Shown piece by piece: positions 1-12,546 of a stretch of DNA of 64,000 nt. This DNA comes from Onchocerca volvulus. Taxonomy: Eukaryota; Nematoda; Chromadorea; Rhabditida; Onchocercidae. Position 1 is the first letter of the stretch. Every line of letters starts with the position of its first letter. Below the pieces are notes generated by a model. That model did no database searches and had not been told where the DNA came from. It saw only the letters and a program-made list of their open reading frames with translations. The position numbers and the translations under genes are program-made. The DNA lies in NCBI GenBank assembly GCA_000499405.2, contig HG738140.1, forward strand, positions 2,003,024 through 2,067,023, in the 5' to 3' direction.

Positions 1-3000
1 AACACATTTTTCATACGTGGACATATGTTTTTTGATGAATGGACAGCAGTTGAAAGTAGTGCAGTAGCTGATACTTCATCATTGCTGGCGAATAAAAGTA
101 AATGTGTAAAACGAAAGATGCAAGATCGTCATGCATTAGTACCTAAGGTAAATTGCTGGTTCCAAACTCGAAATTATTAGGTTTCAGAATCATTTATAAA
201 ATTCGATTTATATTATCAAACCTGTTTTAAAACTTAATAAATCAAGTTGTGCTTTCACAATCTAGCTTTTCTTATATTATTATAATCTTATATGTTATTG
301 TGTTGTGTATATTCTGTATAACTAAGCGGTTTATTTTAGGAAGTATTTTTACATCCGACTGGTATTTCTCCAGAAGATGATGTTGTAATGGAAGGTTACC
401 TTTTCAAACGAGCTACCAATGCTTTTAAGACATGGCATCGGCGTTGGTTTCAAATTAAGGATAATAAACTGGTAAAATTTAACGAAATTTGGAAAGGCAA
501 GATTTAAGCGATATATGTCCATCGAATTGAAATTTTTTTTTTTTCACATATTCTTTTCAAGATATATTCCCATCGATCCGATGAGGTGGAGACGCCAACA
601 GTTATGGAATCGGATTTAAAGTTGTGTCTTGTTCGTCCAGCACCTGCAACATTTGAAAGAACATGTTGTTTCGAATTGGTCACGCCAACAAAGTATTGAA
701 CTTTATCTATCTCGGCTTAAATATCTGAAATAATACATCGTTACAACTAACATGTTTAAACCTTTAGCTATGTTGGCAATAATATAGGTTTTAATTTGTG
801 TTTTTTGGAAAAAATATGATTCGATCTTTCTTTATTTGCAGGAATCATCTGTTACAAGCTGATTCGGATACGTTATGTAATGCATGGATGCGAGCTCTTC
901 AACGAACAATTCATTACTTACATGAAAATGATGATACAGTTTTCCAATTAACAGCTGTAAAGCAAATTAATGGTGGAACTTCCGAATCTGGATCAACTTT
1001 ACAGCATGATTCATTTTTGGCTGAATTGAGACGAATTCCAGGCAATGAAATTTGCGCTGATTGTTGTGTAGAATCTCCAAAATGGGCAAGTATTAATCTC
1101 GGTGTAAGTTTAATAATTTTCTACTGATTTTTCATTTTTCGTTCAAGTTGTTTGATATATTTTGGATATAATGTTGTTTTTTTGTCGATCCGAGATGAGA
1201 ACCATAGGAAAGAATTTTCAGAATCTTCTACTTTTAATTTCCAACATTTAGAGTTAATTTGAAGATGTAATTCGTATCGCTTAGCATCATTTTATCACGG
1301 TAAATAATGGGAGCAATCGTTTAGTTCTAGTACTTCAGGACCAATTTTTTCACTTAATTGAAGGAATAAAGCTTTATAAAATGTACGTTTCTAATACAAT
1401 TTCTAGTAACAATGAAATATTCTAATACAGTTTTATACCATATAATATTTTTCTGCTTATTTCAAATTTGAACATCTGATTGTAAACAGCCGTTAAAAAA
1501 TTGAAACCCGAATGAGTAATGAATTAAGTAAAAAAATCTAAAGCAATAAATTTATCAAAATTAGATTGCACTGATGATTATTTTCGTTATTCTTGAAAGA
1601 ATTCTTTCGTATTTTCATTTGCAGTTTCAAGCAGTAATTAAATTAGTTTATTTAATCTAGATTTTACTATGTATTGAATGTTGTGGTATACATCGAAGCT
1701 TTGGTGTACAAATTTCGAAAGTTCGTTCTCTAATAATGGATATGTTGGAATCGGAACAGAAAAAAGTACTATTAGCACTTGGAAATCGCGCAGTAAATTC
1801 AATCTACCTTGCCCATATTCCCTCAGTGAAAATAATACCACCACGTCCTGTTGCTACTTCTTCAAGGTATCTCACATTTTTATTTAAAAAGAAACATTTT
1901 CTTGTAATCGATATGCTATAAGTTTCATTAGCTATTTAATTATATTTTGATTGATTTTGATATTTTAAAATATTATTTTAATTTCATTATTTTGCGGCGT
2001 GTGTTGTAGAGCACGTGGAATTTTTTCTTTTTTCATACTTATATAACTGCAAAGCATTTAGCAAATTACTAAGAAGAAGAACATATGTTAAGTAATTGCA
2101 GACTAGTGCGAGAAGCATGGATCAGAGCTAAATATATTGAAAGGCGATTTGTAAGGAAATGTAGGGAAAGAGCGAGAAAGTGTGCTATCATACGTACAAA
2201 AGGTTTCCATCATAAAACTTCTGGAATTTGTAAATTTTCTCATCATTGTGATTTGTAGAAAAATTGCGAATTAAATTTTCATTAGCGAGAAATTAACTTG
2301 TCTTGTTTAATACAAAATTCAGAATGTCCTTTCATTTTAGCAACACATCGATCGTCCTCAAATCGAGTTTCCTCAGTTGATCGTTATTTATCAGAACCAT
2401 CATCATATTTGGATAATGAACAAGAACAATTAACTGGATATTTTTCTGATACAGGATGGAAATCGATTGAAATTCCGACTGAAGGTTCTTGCAGTTCTTT
2501 TATTATTTGATATTACTTATAAATCAGCATGAAATGAAATTCTGAAAAAAAAATGATGTTAGTTTTTTTCTTTCAATGTAATTTTAACAATTACTGAAAA
2601 TTTATTATCTGGTTACAATAATATAACGGTAAGATGTGCACATAAATCACCATTTATTCCTCATATTTTAGTTATTACTTTATATCAATTATATTAATTA
2701 TATTAATCAAGAATTTGATTTCGATTTCAAAAAATGAAATATTTAGAACTTTTGTTTCAGACAATGAGAGAAAAATTTCTGCATGTGGATCTGATTCAAA
2801 TTTGGATTTAGCTCACAATAAATGTAAGTTTTGCTTATTTTATGAAGTTATTCTTCGTGTGAAAATAATTTTGAATTTTCATCATTTGCAGTAAGTGATA
2901 TTGATCGCAATAATCGAGCTGTATTTGCTGCAACAGCAGGCGATACTTTAGAATTATGTCGACTTATTGCAGAAGGATTCGATGTGAATACTTGTCTGAA

Positions 3001-4047
3001 TGACACAACAGCACTCCATATCGCTGTAGAACATGTAAGTTGAAAAATAAATTTCATGTTTATTTCAAATTATAAGTTTGCATATATATTTTGCATCCTC
3101 TCTTGTTGCTGTTCCACTTCTTAACTGATCATTTTTACTTTGCTTCTCTTGTTTTATTCTCAACAAATTCTTGACTACTGCATTGAATAAAAATCTATCT
3201 TGCCTCACCAAGGATGTTTTATACCAGCTTTTCTAAAAATTTCGCGATTTGTCTCGAGTTTAGGATCAAAGTGTAGCGGTTGAGTTTCTCCTATTAAATG
3301 GTGCAAAAGTAAATGCGCTGAATTCATCTCTTAATACTGCGCTTCATATCGCTGCATCGAAAGCATGCACATTGTGAGTTTTTTTTTTTGCTTTTTTTTT
3401 TTACTTTCTTATCAGTTTGCAGAAAAATGTCTTTCAAATAAATCAAAAATTCAATTGCTAAACTGATAAGAAGCTTTGATTTGCAGAATCGTTTGTCAGT
3501 TAATGAAACGTGGGGCCGATCAACGTTTGAAGAACCGATTAAATGAAACACCTTTGGATTTAGCTATCGAAGGCAAGCATGCAGATATTGTAACTTTGTA
3601 AGTACTTTATTTACGGTACTCAGCATCAATGATTAGTTTTACAGTAATCACAGATAATTCAAATGCGTTTTCCGTTCCGTAGATTTTAGAAACTGTTATT
3701 AATCGGATTATTAATACAAAATTAAATTGTCATTTAATAGGTTTGAAATCTTCGAAACTTTGCTGCATATTAATAACATGACTCATTTTGAAGTCATGTT
3801 CTTAATATGCAGCAAAGTTTCGAAGATTTCAGACCTATTAAATGAGCATTTATTTATCCTCTAAGCATTCTTAAATTTAGCAGTGAAGCAATAGTTAGAT
3901 ACTATATTGTTTAATTATTATTGTTGAAGGCTGCGAGTACAAGAAATGCGCGACGAATTTTGCGACGAATTCAATAATCCAATGGATGAAACTGTAGATG
4001 ATGTGATGCAGGATATTAGTCGAAAAGTTGATCCATCGCTTCGATAA
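1..4047 (+). CDS. cnt-1: ACAP/centaurin-type ArfGAP with PH and ankyrin repeats (CNT-1-like), 5' end outside window
   Basis: Arf GTPase-activating protein that should act at endosomal or recycling membranes. Exons, all in phase: 1-147, 340-471, 562-692, 842-1103, 1661-1866, 2102-2160, 2341-2484, 2761-2823, about 2892-3034, 3264-3373, 3487-3597, 3930-4047 (stop TAA). Seen in order: the end of a region before the PH domain (by family a BAR domain, mostly upstream of the window); a PH domain (GYLFKR to CCFELVTPTK, about 400-690); an ArfGAP zinc finger with C-x2-C-x16-C-x2-C (CADC to CIEC) across the 1103/1661 junction, followed by GIHRSFGVQISKVRSL with the expected catalytic Arg; a Ser-rich acidic linker; then three ankyrin-type repeats (ALHIAVEH, ALHIAAS, PLDLAIEG). 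The architecture PH-ArfGAP-ANK is that of ACAP/CNT-1; ASAP and AGAP families differ in domain order or added domains. The true start lies upstream. Tail-to-tail with the copine gene. Confidence 0.93.
3730..3845. repeat. Near-perfect intronic inverted repeat (54-bp arms, 8-nt loop)
   Basis: Left arm 3730-3783 and right arm 3792-3845 are reverse complements with two differences, one of which would be a U:G pair in RNA. The arms surround an 8-nt spacer (CATTTTGA). The element lies inside the 332-nt last intron (3598-3929) of the ArfGAP gene, in a transcribed strand, so the pre-mRNA would fold into a long hairpin. It has no coding potential of its own. It may be a fold-back mobile element (MITE-like), a recent inverted duplication, or a small-RNA hairpin; the sequence alone does not decide. 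Confidence 0.9.
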
Positions 4048-5627
4048 ATTCCTGCTTGTTTTGAATTTATATCATTCCTACAATCATTTCTTTTCCATTC
4101 TATAAAATTTCATAATAATATCTGAATAGCTGAGAGAAAAGTTATTCATTGTTCTATTTTTCATTTTCTTCTATTTCCCCAAAATTTTCTAAAAAAAAAT
4201 ATATATATATATTTCGACATTTTTGTCTAGTTATCAAGAATACTTTGCTGCTAGGAAGTTAATATATCTAGTATGATAGAGTAATTGAAAATAGCATTTA
4301 TAATGAGGCAGAAGTTTTAATGGAGAAGTTAAAAATATATGATATTATCATATATGCCACTGTACAGAAATCCACAAGATTATTTACGTTTAAGAATCAC
4401 AATTTTTTTTTTTCGAATTTTTTTATTTTGAAGCATCTTCTAAATGTAGTTTTATTTCTTTATTATTTATTATTGAATTGGGAGATCCTCTGTTTAACTT
4501 TTTAGATTTCATTTTTTTTCTTGCAAAGATGTTTCGTTTCAGTGCTCTATCGTTGTTATGGGCACGAAAAAAAGAAAAAGGAACTTTCCAGTTCATTAGA
4601 ATGAACACATAGTAAAATATCATACGATGATTTATGTATTAAAATGTAATCCATATCATACAATAATCGACACTGACCTAGCCAATTTGGAAAAGAATTT
4701 TTAATCTTTAAATTATTTTTTCAGCTTCTATAAATCACTCATTATCATTCTTAGAAAATGAAAATGAAGTCTTCTAGCACTAAAAACTGCATGAAATTAA
4801 TATACGAATTATATATTTGTGTGAGAATAATAATTTTGTAAATATTGCATTCCAATTATTCCTTCCTGTTATTTATTTATGTTTTGATTACTTTTTTGCC
4901 TATAATGCCAAAGTAAAAAGAATTTCTTATAGGACCAATGATGAAATATTTTGCAATCTATGTGATTTATGTCATTTTTTTTATATTCTCACTTTTTTTT
5001 TTATTTTGTCAATTTCTCAATTAATTTATTTTTTTCCTTTATTGTTTCTTGCTATAATAAAGGTGCTTTTAATATTTTTTTATTCAACAACTATTAAAAT
5101 GATAAATTTGAAAATACACACTATATCACTAGATATCTTTTAGAGTTTTATATCTCATATAAACAATTATCGTCACAATAAGTTAATTTTTTTATCACCT
5201 ATTTTGCATAAAGTAATTAGAACTATTTGGAATTTATTTAGACACAGTCATGAGCTTTCCATTATTGACGATAAGAAATTTATAATCTTCATTTCATAGC
5301 AATTAAGATACAAATGCGAAATATGATTATTAAGAAAATGTTGGTTGTTAAAAAAATAGAGAAAAAAAAGAATAAATGAAGAAATATATCAACAATTGTG
5401 GGTGAATAATATGCACATACTTCTTTTCTTTTTTTTTTTTTAGTTTTTTTTTCTGGCATATTCGATAAATTACAAGAAAATTAAACATTATAGGTTATTT
5501 AATTGTATACAATAAAGATATATGGAATAAACTTTAAGTAAAACATTAAAAGTACTATTTATCGATTGGTCTAATATGAAAGAAAAGTTATACAATGATG
5601 ATAACTTTATATTAAGAATTATTTTAT
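4048..5627. other. Convergent intergenic region between ArfGAP and copine genes
   Basis: About 1.6 kb of very AT-rich DNA holding the 3' ends of two convergent genes. I see a short AT run (4197-4211), scattered AATAAA-like hexamers (for example near 5510) that could serve either gene as polyadenylation signals, and no convincing exon. The reading frames here are low-complexity (Phe/Leu/Ile/Tyr-rich) and have no splice-phase support. Confidence 0.6.
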
Positions 5628-8600
5628 TCAATCAATTTGTTCGGGTATTGATGGTACCGATCGTATTAATCCTAGTTGACGTACTGTATTATATTGATCC
5701 GGTATTTCAAGTAATGATTGTACTGCGAATGATAATTCACCGGTATTAACACTATCCGCTTTTTGCATTACTTCATGAAATTCAACGAAATGGAAATTAT
5801 CCCATGGTCTGCGTGGTAAAGATTCATCAAATACCTAAAATTTACTTCAAGCTATGCTAAATATCAAAAAAAAAAAAAAAAAAAAAAAAGAACGTTTTAG
5901 AAATTTGAATAAAAATCAGATAATTCAATAAAAATTCAACAAATTCTCAAGTACATTTGAATAAACACAAACCTTCATCATATCCCATGGTCCATCGCCA
6001 ACACCAACAACAACGATTGATAACGGATATTGACATGCTCGTACAATTGCTTTTCGAGTTGCTTTTTCATTTGTTACTTGTCCATCAGCCACTATCACTA
6101 ATATATGATACTGCAAAAAGATTTTTGAGCAAGAATATCTTCCCATTTCAGCATCTGACACAAATAATAATTATGTATAAGTGGTAAATGATTAAGGATT
6201 ATATTTTTTTTCAATCATCAGAACCGCTAAAATTATGCAAAAAAAAAAAAATGTTTGTTTATTCGAAATCTTAAATCTCCGAAAGTTCTTAAACACGCAC
6301 CTATTTCAATGTAACGTTGCATCAAAATTCCAAATCAATCAGTAAAGAAATTGAAACGTTGTGTGGCAAATAATAGCGAACACTTATATTTTTATTTATA
6401 TAGATTCATGAGTTCTATGCTTAGTGCAAATATGTTTCAGTGAGAAACTTAATTTTTGTGTAATTTAAAAGTGATTTCAAAATCGATATTTCAAAATTTT
6501 TCGAAAATCTTCTCGCAAACTAATTTCCCTATTCTATAATAAAATAGCCTAACTAAATGCAAAAATTGAGACAAACATTTTGAACTTTTTCGCAGATTTC
6601 AATAGCTTCATAAATCAACGGAGCGAAATTTGTTGGACCACTTAAATTTATTGTTGGAGTGATTGCATCATAAACCCTGCAAGGATGATAATGTTTTAGT
6701 TAATTATTCAAATTTCCATTTTTAAAGCAATTATTAAATTTCAAAATAAATTCAAAAAATGATATACTCCATTGCTTCTGAAAAATTTCTAATAACTATT
6801 CCTACCATAATCTTGTCAATGATTTGAATATTTTTGAAAATATAAAACATAAAATTGCATCCATTAAAGTTGAATCCTTCAAAAAATCATGAAAACTTCA
6901 AGAACATTTAGAGCAATAATGCGAATGATTTCTGATTTGAAATGATGAAAAATTTTAGAATTTAGAAATATTCAAAATGTCAAATTACTGTAACAATTCA
7001 TCGAGATCTTTGCATTCTCCTTCAGGCTTCAATTTAAACACCGACCAATCACTGGTCTTGACATCTCCAAAACCATAAGCTGGTATATAACCAGATGTAG
7101 CAAATGGTGCCAATATTCGTCCCATAATTTTAATTACCTAAATAATTCTTCGTTCTGCATTGATTATTATTTGCACTTTTGTTTAGAAATCTATCAAATA
7201 ATCCAGACTATTTAGGCTAATTAATTTTTTTTAATTAATTTTTTCAAATAGGCTAATTAATTTTTTACGCAATTTTCCGTAGTTGATGTGAATATGTACG
7301 AAAATGAATTTGCACATATCACTTACCTGTTGATATGGATTTTCCCTAAAAGCATCTATAGAATGCAAAGATCGTCCCTGAAAGCATCGTTCACCTTGAT
7401 ATTTATTGCTAGCCGTATAGTCAATACCTAAAATGACGATATCATTTATCATTATTGATTGCTAAAGTACCTTATTTTTGGTGCAATTCAATTCAACGAA
7501 ATAAAAATTTTGAAAGTTCAAAAATCTCATATACTTTCTGTGTATGAAAAGATCTTCATATGAATTAATGTAACGTAGCAGAACTTAAAAATTAAATTTT
7601 CACTTAAAAATTCGAAACATTTCTACCAAAAATTAAATTTGTAGATTCTAAACCAGCTTTACGCATAGCATTTGATAAGTCATCAAGTGATGTTAGAGCT
7701 AGCAACATTTCTTGCATACTTGTTACACCAAGTACACTTAACAATGAACTTCGTTTTCTTTTCTGAAATGCTTCCGGAAATTTCAATATCTAAATTCAGT
7801 TTAATTATTATATATAATTATTATTATATTTAATTATTTTATATATTAATTATTTAATTATATAGAGATTATCCAAATCTATTACAGTATTTCTTTTTTT
7901 GTTTGTTTAATCTCCAAGATTATATTGATAAAATTGTTTCAGATACATTCAATTATTCAAAATTGATATAATTCATTATCCTATATTAATTGGAATGATT
8001 TTTTTCTATTATAAAAAAGAAAAAAAAATTATATATATAAAAGAATCTTTTTGAACAGTTTAAACTAGATAATTTTGATAATTGATATTCAACTATATAT
8101 TTTCTACATAATTTTATTTTTTATAACTAATATTTCATTTATACCCGTTGTTGACTTCCGCTTGGTGTGAAACTCGGTGAACTCTTTAGTAAAGATATCG
8201 ATTGTGATGATTCCATTTTCATAAATGGTGTATTTTCAACTTTTGCTTCTTGTAATAATGGTTGCTGCAAATTTATGATGTATTTTAATTAAAGATTAAA
8301 TAAAGTCCATTTTGCACTGATAAATTATATTTAATGAAAAATAAATGAAAAAATTTTTAAGTAAGTAGATTACAAGTCCTTTGTTAAAATCTGAAATAAA
8401 TTTCAAAAATCAATAACTAGAGAGTAAAACGAAAAAAAAAAAAAACATTTACAATATCAGTAGTACATTCTGCAGCAACTTGATCGAAATATTCCAATAA
8501 ATTTTCACTATTAAGACTTGCTTCATCAGGTGGAATTTCAATAGATTGTATTTCAGGTGCATATGTCATTGCATCATCAATTTCTATCGGTGCTTCTTCA

Positions 8601-11600
8601 GCTTTTTCAAATATCTTAAATTGATAAAAATTGATTTAAAAAATCCACTTCCAAAAATATACCTAATAAATAAGCAATTTTTTAAAAATAAACAATTAAG
8701 AAATGAATAAAAATGAATTGTTTGATTTATTGTTAATATACTGAATCTTGTTGTATATGTCATTTCTTAATAATATTTGATAATAATTTATTGAAAAAGC
8801 ATTCTAACTTTTACTTACTCAATTATATTATTTATTTATCGAGTAATTAATTTAAAAAAAAGAAAAAATAAATAAACTGTAAAATATTAATTTAACCTCA
8901 TTAGTTCTAAACATTTGACTGGTAGTATCTGAAGAAATAGGCAATTGTTGTAAAATCGGAGTACTGGTGATATTATTATCACTTTGATGTAACATCGTAT
9001 CTTCAACTATGAATCCAGTTGGTACTTCGGAACGTTTCTCACTTGCCACATATTCGATAGCATCTTGTACATACATTTCTGCTTCAACTATTCGTCTACG
9101 TTCTTCTTCCGTAAGTAACGGTTGATTTTCCGTAGTTGTAATCAAATTTACAAGCTTTCCATCTATATCCATCATATTATCGGTCATCTTCAACATTAAT
9201 GTTTCATCAATTGTTTGTTGGATTGGTGTATATGCTTCAATTTCTACTGGTTCTACCGCTGTTGTTGTTGTTGTTGGAATAAATTCGAAAGTTTCATTGT
9301 CAAATTTTCGTAATGGCTCTTGCGAAATCTAAAATACGGATTAATTATGAAATTTCAACTATCAAAATTTACGAAATAGAGAAGAATTTTTAAAAGTTTA
9401 AATTAAAGCAAAAAAAAAAAAAAATTCAAAATATTCAAAGAAACTTGAAATATGTTTAATTATATTCCAGTGCTAGCTAATCTTCATGGAAGATAAAATG
9501 TAAAAATATGGAATTTGAATGAATGATTAGTTGAGAATTTATCGAAATTTTATTAAAGAACAAAATACAAAAATATGGAATTTAAATTGAATTTCCATCT
9601 AACGATGAATTGAAAATTAAGAAGTGATAAAGAATCCGTGCCATATAAAATTATGAGTGAGTGAAATAAAGGAAAATTTAGAAGCTATTTTCAATTAAAA
9701 CTCGACATTCAACTTGAAGAAACACTAATACATGATAGATGTATAGCAAAATAAAGTTTAAAATATTCAAAGAAACTTGAAATATGTTTAACTATGTCCC
9801 AGTACTATTTAAATTTCATTAAAAGACGAGATGAAAAAATATGGAATTTGAACTAATGATTAATTGAGAATTTAATATTTTCTAAACCAACCTGTTGTTG
9901 ATTGTCTTGAGAGATGGAATCTGCAGCATTTATTGGAACAGATAATTGATTAGATAGAAATTCAATTAACACTTGTTGTTGCTTTTCTTCCGGTATTTTC
10001 CGAATAACAAAATCAGAATATGTTGTTGATGTTAATGTGCCAATTGTTTCTCTACTCGGTTCAATGATTTGCTCTAGCAACATTCCGCTAGCACTCTTTT
10101 GTAGCTCATCTTTATAAACTTTGACAAAATCATCGTCGTTTTCCAAGCATGTTCTAAGATCCGGCATCAACGCATAATTCTCTTCGATATTACTCGGTTT
10201 ATCAACAAATTCTTGGGTTTGTTCGGCAAAGAATTCCTAAATATAAACAAATATCTCGATCTGCTCTTCGTTATGCATGTAATACTTTATTTAATCTCAC
10301 TTATGAAATTTCATAAAAGTTAACGAAATTTTATAAAGTGTAAAGTAGCATTTGTGAAAGCCAATTACTGATAAACATTTCATCTATATAAATAAAAATA
10401 TAAATGTTTGTTCTTCATTTTTATACAAACGTTTCAAGTTCTTCACCGATTGATTTGAAATTTTAATGCAACGTTGCATTCGAATAGGCGCCTGTTACCT
10501 ATCTCTTTTTTTTTATCTATCACACTTGTAATGGGTAAAAGTAAGTGAAAGAACTGAATTTATTAACCATGCCTACTTTCTGCAATATGACACGTTGTTA
10601 TTTTCCGACACAACGTTACAAGTTCTTCACCGACTGATTTGAGATTTTAATGCAACGTTGCATTCAAATAGATGCGTATTTACGAACTTTCGGGGATTTA
10701 AGATTTTGAACAAACTAACATTCACATTTTTGTTTATATGAACTAGCTGGACCTATCTATGCTTAGCTAATAAAATTTGAATGTTGGAATAAGATCAAAA
10801 AATGTTAATGTTATTAGACTTCAAATTAAGTAGCAATTATGTTACATTTGTAATTAACTCAAATAATTTAAATTTTCTGATCTAATCGCAAATAAAATAA
10901 TAAATATTTGTTGCAAATTGTAATTCTATTAATTTGTCTATTAAAAATATAATCTCCTATTGATTTACTTCTCTTTTTAAATAAAATTTTACTTTGAACA
11001 TATATTCGAAAGAAAAAAAAAAAATCCAAGGGTTACCGATTGAGCGGGAGCCTCCCAACCATTCGTACTGCTAACACTCCTAAAAGTTTTAAATTTAAGG
11101 GAAAAACTTTTAAAGCTAATAACGCTCATGGCAAAAAAAAAAAAAATTGTTTGAAAATTGTTAAAATTGCAAAAATTGATAAAATAATTTAAGAAATTAA
11201 CCCATTTTCTCGTTCGCTCCCTGTCACTATAGTACTTGCTGCATCCTGCAATTATGCATGCCATTCAAACTGAGCTGATAAAAATGAGTGGATTTGATGA
11301 AAAATATAATTTAAAATTTTCCTCGGGCAAGAAAATCAATAACCTGTAAATTGGCGATTAGTTTTAAATCAACATCATTTGTATATGGTACCGAATCGAT
11401 TGCGACTTGAACATCAAACAAATTTGCTGTCGTCGGTAATGGTGCTTGATTTGTTGTCCTGCAGAAATGTTGTTTAACAAAATATACAAAATTATTAAGC
11501 AAAGTTTTTAAATCAGATGATACTTCTTGCATAATTATTCTTTTGCCAATTTCTTCTCATTTCTGATTCAGAATTAAGTTGAACTTTTCAAAAAAAAAAA

Positions 11601-12546
11601 AAAAAAAATTGCATTTTAGAGTCAATGAATTTGATTTTTTCTCCAGTTTCATGGAAATTTTGTGTAAACTATAATTCATGACATTTTGTTAGTTTATTTT
11701 CGTATTTTTCTGATATTAGAAAAATAATTTCATTTTTTTTTTTTTTTTTGCAAAAAATTAACGTTTGAGTTTGAAATTGTTCTATTTCAGCACTGTTTGT
11801 TTCCATTGATATACGATCAGCAGGTATGAAACGATCAATAAGCTGAGATTCTGTTTCAATTTCGGACATTGCTCCAGATTCATCAATTATATGCTCAACT
11901 AAATCCTGTAATCGTAATTCTTCCATTCGTGCCACTTCTCGTTGCCATTCTTTTAATGCTTCTGTTTCCTCTCTTAAAAAAAAAAAAGAAAAAAAAATAC
12001 AATAAATTGTTGAAAAAAAAAATTATTTGAAAATGAATATTTTAATTGGTAAAACTGTAATTCTTTTTTAAATCAATAATATTATCATATATATTTTAAA
12101 TTTATGATTTTTGTTTTAAAAACAAACTTGCTAAATGTTGCTTCAGTTTGTTTCATCTTTCCCAATTTTTCCAATCTTTCCTTTATCATTTCTAGCTCAA
12201 TCAATTTTTCTCTGTCCATAATCTAAAATTAACAAATTTAAAGATGCTAAACGATGAAGTAAAATTAAATTAAATTTGTTGAAAATTTTAAAAATTCAAT
12301 AAAATATTTCTTGCTAAATAATTATCATTGCAATTTATAAATTACCGTCTCAGAGAAATTTTCCGTTTCGTTCGATTTAACAAGTCGTTTTCGAGCTTCA
12401 ATTAGCCAAAAAAATAAAATTGTAAGAATGATAGAAGTGAAGGAAAGAAGCATTCTGGTAGCAAAACCAAATAGAAAAAATTGATCGGAATCTGAACATT
12501 CTTCCCATTCATCGGGATCGTAACCTAACTCCTTCGAAAATACCAT
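5628..12546 (-). CDS. Transmembrane copine-domain (vWA-like) protein, CPNA family
   Basis: Fourteen exons on the minus strand: 12346-12546, 12128-12222, 11763-11972, 11344-11458, 9892-10236, 8897-9328, 8453-8614, 8145-8264, 7627-7789, 7327-7427, 6989-7137, 6577-6676, 5973-6110, 5628-5834; total 2538 nt, 845 aa. The N-terminus ([17 protein letters not shown]) leads into one hydrophobic segment at about residues 23-49, followed by Arg/Lys. Residues about 68-560 are acidic, Glu/Gln/Thr-rich and low complexity, with a possible short coiled coil at 70-100. The C-terminal ~285 residues are a copine vWA domain: [12 protein letters not shown], metal-site motif GIDYTASN (near residue 615), SGPTNFAPL and [10 protein letters not shown]. 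No C2 domains are seen, unlike classical copines. This TM plus copine layout is that of the C. elegans CPNA-1/2 muscle-attachment proteins (family knowledge); which paralogue is unclear, so no symbol is given. Start is the only Met before the TM in exon 1. Confidence 0.88.
6230..6425. repeat. Copy of dispersed repeat family in a copine intron
   Basis: Within the intron 6111-6576, an AT-rich stretch carries the phrases AAAATGTTTGTTTATTCGAAATC, CGAAAGTTCTTAAACACGC, TGTAACGTTGCATC and CAAATCAATCAGTAAAGAAATTGAAACGTTGTG in the order and spacing also found at about 10380-10750, 43960-44120, 54950-55110 and 61229-61696. It is a diverged member of the same interspersed family. Ends are blurred here. 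Confidence 0.6.
9434..9872. repeat. Imperfect duplication inside a copine intron
   Basis: Two blocks of about 105 bp, 9434-9541 and 9767-9872, begin with TTCAAAGAAACTTGAAATATG and end with TTGAGAATTT. They share an internal AAAATATGGAATTTGAA phrase, and a partial third copy lies near 9550-9625. The duplication is confined to the intron 9329-9891... upstream of exon 9892-10236 and looks like local unequal duplication rather than a mobile element. Confidence 0.6.
10381..10750. repeat. Composite copy of dispersed Helitron-like/MITE repeat
   Basis: Located in the 1.1-kb copine intron 10237-11343. The left end reads CATCTATATAAATAAAAAT; the right end, on the minus strand, reads GGTCCAGCTAG then TTCATATAAACAAAAATG. 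Two direct copies of a ~57-bp block (10440-10497 and 10619-10676) each contain the 12-bp palindrome TGCAACGTTGCA (10467-10478 and 10651-10662). The TC start and CTAG end are the termini expected of Helitrons; no Rep/helicase coding sequence is present, so this would be a non-autonomous copy. Confidence 0.6.
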
